Shown here piece after piece: positions 57,188 to 64,000 of a DNA stretch of 64,000 nucleotides. The translations under genes were made by a program, and so were the position numbers. This DNA is from Heterocephalus glaber (taxonomy: Eukaryota > Chordata > Mammalia > Rodentia > Bathyergidae). The notes under the pieces were generated by a model. The model saw only the letters and a list, made by a program, of their open reading frames with translations, was not told where the DNA came from and did not search any database. The stretch's first letter is position 1. Every line of letters starts with the position of its first letter. Location: positions 1,686,329 to 1,750,328 of the forward strand of contig NW_004624865.1 in assembly GCF_000247695.1 (NCBI RefSeq), in the 5' to 3' direction.

Positions 57188-57202
57188 TAATTAGGTAATT
57201 AG
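57188..57202. promoter_or_regulatory. Tandem TAATTAG homeodomain motif
   Basis: taattaggtaattag contains two copies of TAATTAG one base apart, a typical paired arrangement for homeodomain factors of the LHX/MSX/PRRX kind. It lies in repeat-poor DNA. Function is inferred from motif only. Confidence 0.3.
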
Positions 57203-58504
57203 CTTGGGAAGAATTGTAACACATACACAAGGAGAGAAAGAAATAACAAATGTATGGGAATAAACAAGAGCTGTTTATTTTACATCAAATCTGTGCTTCT
57301 GGTTTCTGTCATAGGAAAAGATAACCTTTCCGGGGGCCCTACTGCCCTACCACAGGGTAGGGGGCCTGGCTTTGCTCTCTACAGTGTTACAGAGAGCACG
57401 GAGCTGGGAGCTCCCAGCCCTCCATTAAGTGCTTTTGGATTAATTTCTAAGTAGGCATCGGAGAACAGCTCAAGGCTGGCCCTGAAAGGCCTTCTGTGAG
57501 CAGACAAACCAGATCTGAGACGAGACCTTGGCTGATTTCCTTTGATTATTAAAGAATGTCTTGCTCTATCCTTGAATTACTCTGCATCTGATTTGCGCTC
57601 CTTCTGTCTTCCTTCCTTTAATTACTCCCCCTCTTCAATCTGACCTTGCTTTGTGACTTTTGCTTATCTTCACAGCAAGGATAGGAGTTATGGGATATTT
57701 AAGACCTTGCCATAGACAAGTTTACAATTTATTTGACATTTGAGAATTAAGACGTAGGCCTATAGAAGCTTAACTAGTTATAAGGCAATAGAAGCTCCAC
57801 ACCAAGTTGGTGAGGAATAGATGAGGTCTATGTATTGGGGCATTGGTTTTAGATCTTATTTTTCCTTACTGCTTCTTCTGGTCTTTTCTAGGACCCATTT
57901 TGATTGCTTCTCTAGGTCCACAGCCTACCCATGCCTGCCACAATGTAGCTCTGACTTACGGTAGTAATGAGGCTGACATTCATTTTAAAAATACATTATT
58001 TGGTCTACATGATAAATAACACAAGGACAACAGCTGTTAGGCCGGAAAGACAATTTTCAAACAGGCTCAGTATAATGAAAAAATGTGGGGTGCTCTTTGT
58101 TCTTTGAATTTCAAGGGCTGGAACATCCTCTCTAGATGAATGAATGGGGAGACTAAGGAAAACCTACAAATATAAAGATTCAAAGACAGGAGAGCGAAAA
58201 CCATGCACATCCAGTTTGCCAACTCATACCCAACCTTTGACAGTAGATGCTCAATGAATGAATGGATAGCAAGAATTGGTGGAGCAGGAGACAAGAAATA
58301 AAAAGTCTACAAGAGTGGGAGTCAGAGAGCACTTTTGAGCTGGAGAATTGAGGGAGTTTTGCAAATGAATTGTCACCACTGGAAAGGCTATTTTAAAGGT
58401 TATCAATAGTGAAGGAGAAAGTGTAAGATTTACTTATTTGCCATAAGAAAGTATTTTCTCAGGAAACTATAGAGCTTTTAAGTGCAAATACTCCTTAGGG
58501 TGCA

Positions 58505-58600
58505 AGCGGGTTATATCCCTAGAAACTCATTATAAGTTGAAAATGCACTTAATACTCCTGTCCTTCTAAACATCACAGCTTAGCAAGCAGAACCCAGTAG
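58505..58600 (+). mobile_element. Tigger-type DNA transposon fragment
   Basis: 'ataagttgaaaatgcactta' 'atactcctgtccttctaaac' 'atcacagcttagc' follows the known Tigger-family end ('gtcgaaaatgcatttaatac', 'acatcatagcttagc'). Confidence 0.6.
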
Positions 58601-58754
58601 AATACTGGAGGTTTCCCCTCCAGATTTTGAAGTTCACAGCTGCAGCTTCCTATTGCTGTTCAGCTAGCATATCAGGATTCTGGGGAGAGATCAGAATTTA
58701 AAGTATGGCTTCTACAGAATGCATGTCATATTTGTGCCATTATAGAATAGTCAA

Positions 58755-58935
58755 AAAATGGTAAATTGTGCATTCTGTAATCTCAGTACTCTGAGAAGCT
58801 GAAGCAATAGATCTCAAGTTCAAGCTCAGCCTGGGCAACCTTGTAACTCAGTGAGACCCAGTCTCAAGGTCTGGGGATGTCACCCAGTGGACATCTCTGG
58901 CTTGCTCCCTCCACACACACCCTTGCAAAAAAAAT
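58755..58935 (+). mobile_element. B1-ID dimeric SINE
   Basis: B1 half: 'ctgtaatctcagtactctga', 'aagttcaagctcagcctggg', 'cagtgagacccagtctcaa'. ID half: 'ggtctggggatgtcacccag' and a poor 3' part, ending in A-rich sequence. Confidence 0.75.
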
Positions 58936-59094
58936 AAATTGAACCACCATCACGTCAGGAGTCAACTATACTGTGCTTCCTGTATTGAGTTGCTGGTGAT
59001 AGCAAACTATTTTTTGTTTATTCTTTTTAAAAAATTTTATCATGATATTGCTTAGAGATGGAGCCATATGGGATCCCCAGGATTCATTTGGTTT

Positions 59095-59285
59095 ACGTTA
59101 TCCTTTATGACTATACTCTTTGCCAGGCAATGTACTATGTGTTTTATGAGCATTTTCTCATTGAATTCTCATAACAATCCTCCTAGGCAGGTGTTACTAA
59201 GTAGGTAGTATTGTATCCAAAAGGCCGCTGAGATAAAGTAGCTGAAACCAAGGAATTTTAAGTAAACTTCCTAAGGAGATAATCC
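59095..59285 (-). mobile_element. MIR SINE
   Basis: Plus-strand 'gccaggcaatgtactatgtg', 'tctcattgaattctcataac' 'aatcctcctaggcaggtg' is the reverse complement of MIR's 3' half; the core side is worn. Confidence 0.65.
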
Positions 59286-59574
59286 TCATTAAATACTCAA
59301 AGGAGCATTACCTTAACTCAGTTTAGTGATCCTATGGTCAAATTTTTATGTGTCTCTCGGTGTCCAGGAGGTGAAAAAAACTAGTGTATGGACATGATTA
59401 AACACAATTTCTCACCAAGATGGAATTAAGTGTTTTAGAAGAACCTTTGAATAGATCTCTCCTGCTCTGAGAAAACCAACCATGACTGGCTCTCATTGGC
59501 CGTTTTGGAATCTTAACATCTTCCCCTGTGGCTTAGCAACATTGACCCATGGAGAATCACACCGTGGCGACATC

Positions 59575-59765
59575 TGAGGTGTGATCAAAGTGTTGGTGAA
59601 TGGTTAATTTAAAAAAAAAAAGTTACAGTAAAAGGTGCAATGAATCCCCCTTAAAATCCTCTCCCTTGATTTGAACACACTCCTGACATCATCCTTGCCA
59701 CTTTCTGGAGCAGCTGTGGAGTCCTCTTTCCTGAGGGTCTTTCTGAGATGTGATAAAAGTACAGT
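59575..59765 (-). mobile_element. Mariner-type transposase C-terminal relic, copy 3 (inverted)
   Basis: On the minus strand a KTLRKED frame is followed, after a one-base shift, by the end of the transposase. The terminus 'gatcacacctcagatg' resembles the end of copy 1. It is head-to-head with copy 2, with only about 45 bases between. An A run (59612-59620 on the opposite strand) interrupts it. Confidence 0.65.
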
Positions 59766-59810
59766 GAATGAGTCCAACAGAAAGGTAGGCTTATAAAAAC
59801 ATGAAGCTGA

Positions 59811-60110
59811 CCTCATCCACCTTATTCATCAGACCTGGCACTGGTCAACTTCCCGCTCTTCCTCAGAGTCAAAATGACCATGAAAGGGAAATGTTTCAAA
59901 CCCATTCAGGACATCAAGGCAGTGACAACAGCGCAGCTAAAGACCCTCAGGAAGGAGGACTCCAGAGCTGCTGCAGAAGCGGCGAGGACGACGGGATGAG
60001 TGTGTTTGAACTGAGGGGCGGTATTTTGAGGGAGATTCCTGGCAATGTGCATTTCACTGCAATAAAACTTTTAAGAAAACTAAACATTCACGGTATTTTT
60101 CAACTGCGTC
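59811..60110 (+). mobile_element. Mariner-type transposase C-terminal relic, copy 2
   Basis: The longest copy. One frame reads HPPYSSDLALVNF (59814 on), the family's HPPYSPDLAP.DF signature with the third catalytic aspartate, then KMTMKGK, QDIKA, TTAQLKTLRKED. The frame then breaks and a different frame ends in YFEGD. No intact transposase or paired terminal repeat remains. The family relates to host genes such as GVQW3 and SETMAR. Confidence 0.8.
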
Positions 60111-60784
60111 TGGTACGTAGCCTTGTGCACTAATCCCGAGCCAAATACCCGGGGAGACAAGGAGAAAGATCAAAGGAAATTTGCCTGATGTGGGCAAAGG
60201 GCAGGCATGAAAGAGACACATGCTCACTTTCAAGCAGCTCAGAGCCATAGAGAGGGAAGGACCCGGGAGCGGACAGTTAAGGTGCGGTCAGTGACACAGA
60301 AAGAAAGCAGCGGTCCCGAGATGCTGAGGAAAGAGAAGCTTTCAGAGGGTCAGAGCGGGAGTGGGACTGAAGGCTGGAGAGAAGTGATCCTGCCTTGCTC
60401 TTTCTGATCTATCACCCAGGTAACTAGTTGGCCCAATAAAGCCCTCAACCTTGTTCTGTCTCCAGCTTTCCTGAGGGGACTTAATAGCGTTCACCCCAGG
60501 TGTACCTGGGATCCTATGCTGGAACGCTGAGATTTGATATTCCTTTTCAATTTCGTGTTTTTGCTAAAATATAGAAACACAACTCATTTTAAAAATAAGA
60601 ATGTATCCTATCTAATAACCTTGCTGACTTAATCATAATGGATTATAGTCTTTTGATTTTCTACATACACAATTATACCGAGTAACCTTGCTAATTTCAT
60701 TAATCATGTAGATTATAGAGTCTTTTGTATTTTCTGCATATACAGTCCTGTTGTCTACAAATATACCGTATCTCACAAATCCAT
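60111..60784. other. Intergenic, nothing recognised
   Basis: Bases 60111-60480 GC-moderate, then AT-rich. A short 66-codon frame (60207-60407) has no domain. Confidence 0.45.
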
Positions 60785-61095
60785 TATGCATCATTCTGGT
60801 GGCATTTCTTCTAATTTTTCATCTCTAAATTTTAGTTTTGATATTTTCTATTAACCACTCATCCAATTCACAAATTTTGTCTTTTGCCATGTTGAGATCT
60901 CAATTTTATTATTTTTTTAAAAGCTTACATCTGTTCATTTAAATTGTTTTTATAGAATGTAACTACCAATGGAAGCTCTCCATCATTTAGCCTATTTTCT
61001 CCACCATTTCTTTTATTTTCTTCAACATATTCATCAAACTTATTTTAATGACTTTATCTACAGCTTTTAATTTTTTTTAAACTCTGCTTCTGTTC
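60785..61095 (-). mobile_element. Possible old L1-like fragment
   Basis: T-rich on plus with 'tttattttcttcaacatatt' and 'atgactttatctacagc', similar in texture to minus-strand old L1. Family assignment is weak. Confidence 0.3.
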
Positions 61096-61477
61096 AGTTT
61101 TTCTTGTTTTAGTTGTTGGTCATGGTGCACTGTCTGTTCACACATTCATTAATGCTGACCAAGTGGCCAGTCCAGGCTCTCTGCCTCCAAGCTCACAAGC
61201 ACCAGCTGAAAGTCTGTGTACTTCTGCTAGGGGCCTCCTCCTCGGGAATTTAAAAATATTTGTTCCCCATTGCTGGACTGATTATTTGAGACATATATTT
61301 GTTTCAGTGTATCTGGCTTTTCTGATTGACTGTTTAGTGCAATAGTAACTATATCTTAAAGATTTCCCTCTTTCTCAAAAGAAAAACATCTTCAAAAAAT
61401 ACTTTCAAATTTACTGACATTAGAGATTTGACCTTCTTGCTTCAGAATGCCAGGTAGACTAAGTTGGGAAGTAATGA

Positions 61478-61511
61478 TAAACCAACCAACCAACCAACCG
61501 ACCAACCAATA
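61478..61511. repeat. (CCAA)n microsatellite
   Basis: Seven to eight CCAA units with one G interruption, directly before the SINE target site. Confidence 0.9.
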
Positions 61512-61525
61512 AGTTAGGAGACCAG

Positions 61526-61620
61526 GGCAGGGGATTTAGCTCAGTGGTTTCCCTGCCTGCTGCGCAAGCACAAGGATCCTAGTTCGATCGCTGGTACCAA
61601 AAAAGAAAAAAAACCTCTAC
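61526..61620 (+). mobile_element. ID-type SINE with perfect target-site duplication
   Basis: 'ggcaggggatttagctcagt' to 'ctagttcgatcgctggtacc', then an A-rich tail and 'cctctac'. A 14-base repeat agttaggagaccag is at 61512-61525 and 61621-61634 with no mismatch. Confidence 0.9.
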
Positions 61621-61634
61621 AGTTAGGAGACCAG

Positions 61635-62285
61635 TCAAGATTTCACAACAATGCAATCAGCTGGATATTTCCAAATCAACAAATCAGCATGTAACATTCT
61701 TATTTTATATATAGTATTGAACAACTTAGTGGACACTGAGGCAGAGCTGTTTTTATTGAACTCTGCATTTGGAAAAGATTTAAATTTCTTTCCTCTTCAT
61801 TTTTCAGGAGGAAAAATATTAGACAACAAACACCACCTGTTTCAACAGGGATTTTGAAAGATCCCAAAGAAGGAAAGAAAACAAATTAAGCTACTAAACA
61901 TTTCTTGGAAGAAACTAATCATTCTTATTTTCTGATTCCTTTAAGACTCATTTTTTAATTACGAGCCTGCTCCAATTTGGTGATGGATGGTAGCGCTAGT
62001 TTTTGAGGAAAACCAATTTCATTTCTCAGGCTGAAACTCAGGTCCCTGTGTCTAACATGAAAGAGTTGGATTATATGATAGTTAAAGTGTTATTTTCTAA
62101 CTTCCTTCTGAGATGAAACTTACTTTTGAGAATCATAATTTACCCACATATGTGCTCAAAAACCAATTTGCCTGGCTAAAGTTAACCTTTTGAAATTCCA
62201 TACCTCGTGATAAAACGTTTTTCTCCACTTCACGTCCAAGGTGTGTATTACCTAGAGCTCTTCCAATTTATTAAACCTGTAGTAG
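61635..62285. other. Intergenic, nothing recognised
   Basis: AT-rich unique-looking sequence. Confidence 0.45.
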
Positions 62286-62289
62286 TGCA

Positions 62290-63060
62290 GTCTTCTTTAT
62301 TAATACACAGTGTTTACATTCCTTATGTGGAATTGGTACACACACAAAATACATCTCAATTCCTTTTTTCATCCACTTTCCTTCCCCTCTATCCCTGCTC
62401 CCTCTATCTTTTGTTTCCTTTCGCTTTTGAGAAAATTCTATGACCTGTCTTTATTTTGCTCTTTATTTATATTTTGGGCTTCTCATATAAGAGAAACAAT
62501 GCAATATTTAAGCTTGTGTGTCTGATTTATTTCACTTAACATTATGTTCTCAAGGTGCATCAATTTTGCTACAAAGGACTCAAGTTCATCTTTGTGGCAG
62601 AGTAGTATTCCATGGTGTGTAAATACATTTTCTTTATCCATTCATCTGTTAATGGACACACAGGCTGCTTCCATGATTTAGCTATTATGAATTATGCTGC
62701 TATAAACCTGGATATGCATGGATCACTATAATACGGTGTCTTTATCTCATTCAGGGAAAAAATCTAGAAGGGGAATACCTGAGTCAAATGGAATTTCTAG
62801 TTTCACTTTTTTGAGGAATCTCCACACTGATTTCCATAGTAGTTATACTGGTTTACATTCCCATCAACAGTATCGAAGGGCTTCTTTTTCCCTGCAGCCT
62901 CATCAGCATCTGCTATTATTTGATTTTTTGATGATGGCCATTCTTTCTGGAGTAAGATGCAATCTCATGTTGTTTTAATTTGCATTTTTGTAATGGCTAG
63001 GAATGTTGAATATTTCATCATGTATTTATTGACATTTGTACTTCTGTGAAATATCTACAG
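62290..63060 (-). mobile_element. L1 LINE 3' end, long copy
   Basis: Plus-strand words 'ctcaaggtgcatcaattttg', 'gagtagtattccatggtgtg', 'tttatccattcatctgttaa', 'tcaaatggaatttctagttt' and 'catcagcatctgctattatt' run through the L1 3' region in reverse order, the most complete such copy here. The tail differs from the plus-strand group. Confidence 0.9.
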
Positions 63061-64000
63061 AAAATCATTGTCATCTCTTACTCTCCTGCATGTGGTATGA
63101 TCCACTTCAGAAACTTTCAGGGGTTTTTATAACAGTCACAGTTAAAAAAACAGTAAGTGAAAGTTGGTTTATACATCAAAATTAAATTGATTCAGTGATT
63201 AACTAGTTAAATGAAACAGACATTGAACAATGCACAGTTTAATGTTTAAAAGTCACAATTTGAGACTTCATAATATACTTTATCTTCATTTGACAAATTT
63301 TTGAAATTCCTTCTGAACATCAGATATGAAAGTTTGATCTCCATTCCCTGTGACTGTGTGCATTCAGGCCCACAGATGTTCATCTTGTTGGAAGTTTCCC
63401 TGCAGTGACCCAGATACAATGTGGAACAGTCTAGAGAATCAATATGGCTACTCCAGGGTGCATTAGTGTGTGCTATCAAGCTTAGGACAGTATGCCAAAC
63501 TCTCCCATCAGGCAATTCAAAGACTGTTCAGGGTCACTATTTTTCTCTTGTCTGTGTAGGACGGGATTCAAAGGTGGGTGTTGTATTGCAGCAATGGTGA
63601 TTCCAAAGAGAGGACAAGGAAGGGATAGCCCCTTTTTTAGGAGCTTTGAAAAACTGGGAAGGTGGTTCTGGTTGTCACAATGTTGGGGGCAGGAATGGCA
63701 AAGGCACCTGCAGAGCCTGAGACTAGCTTTTCCACGTACTAAAGAATTGTATGAACAAAACACTAACAGACTCTTTCCTCTCTGGGAAAAACTAGGAAAT
63801 GATCTCTAATCTTTTCCCTGTCATTAGTTTTCTTCAAAGAGCTCATATTAACCCCTTATTTTGCCATTTTTTGGCGAGTTCTTAAGATTTCCTCATTCCT
63901 ATTCTAGACAGCCTGGTCTGGGAGTTAAATTCAGGATACCAGTTTCTGAATTTCTCATCTTTCCTTGCTCAGACATTGCTGAAATTACATCATGATTCCA
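63061..64000. other. Intergenic to window end, no gene seen
   Basis: Overlapping frames at 63246-63809 on both strands lack domains and splice context. Nothing indicates a gene entering from the right. Confidence 0.45.

Larger units (their letters stand above)
55120..58500. other. Long repeat-poor intergenic stretch
   Basis: 3.4 kb with only a CCTT run (55262-55288) and a small LTR piece (55885-55945). It has conserved-looking AT-rich blocks, including a tandem homeodomain motif at 57188-57202. An L2-like 'agatgctcaatgaatgaatg' ending lies near 58240-58270. No gene is supported. Confidence 0.5.

Overview
This is nuclear DNA from a placental mammal, almost certainly a rodent outside the mouse/rat group. 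It carries tRNA-derived ID-type SINEs with recognisable A- and B-box-like segments, B1 (7SL-derived) SINEs, and B1-ID dimers of the kind known from squirrel-, dormouse- and beaver-related rodents. It also has L1 3' ends sharing one lineage-specific tail, MaLR LTRs, and old MIR, L2, MER5 and mariner relics. The species cannot be resolved from the sequence alone.

Only one protein-coding gene is supported. LRATD1 (FAM84A) lies on the minus strand at 35583-36461. It is a complete 292-codon reading frame in a single exon, with a good splice acceptor 37 bases upstream of the ATG. It sits in a CpG island running roughly from 35.0 to 38.0 kb. A CCAAT box, GC boxes and an E-box near 37.5-37.85 kb mark the probable promoter, and a 5' non-coding exon is expected around 37.2-37.7 kb. 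The nearest canonical poly(A) signal downstream is at 34548-34543. The protein keeps the two LRAT-type histidines but has serine where active LRAT/NlpC-P60 enzymes have the catalytic cysteine.

The rest is intergenic. From 0 to 20 kb it is dominated by L1 in several age layers, with SINE and LTR insertions. From 20 to 32 kb there are MaLR LTRs, an L2 copy and repeat-poor stretches that could hold regulatory elements, including an excellent CTCF core at 28062-28075. From 39 to 55 kb there is a dense mix of LTRs, L2, MIR, MER5, B1-ID SINEs and long pyrimidine tracts. From 55 to 64 kb there is a long repeat-poor stretch, a head-to-head pair of mariner transposase remnants, and a minus-strand L1 3' end. 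The many short open frames in these regions show no domain, conserved motif or splice context and are not annotated as genes.

I found no new multi-gene system. The observations most worth checking are the serine-for-cysteine LRAT protein, three mariner relics that seem to share one frame break, short L1 tails that may form their own subfamily, a SINE filled by a four-part microsatellite, the CTCF core, and homeodomain/TALE motif clusters in repeat-poor DNA.
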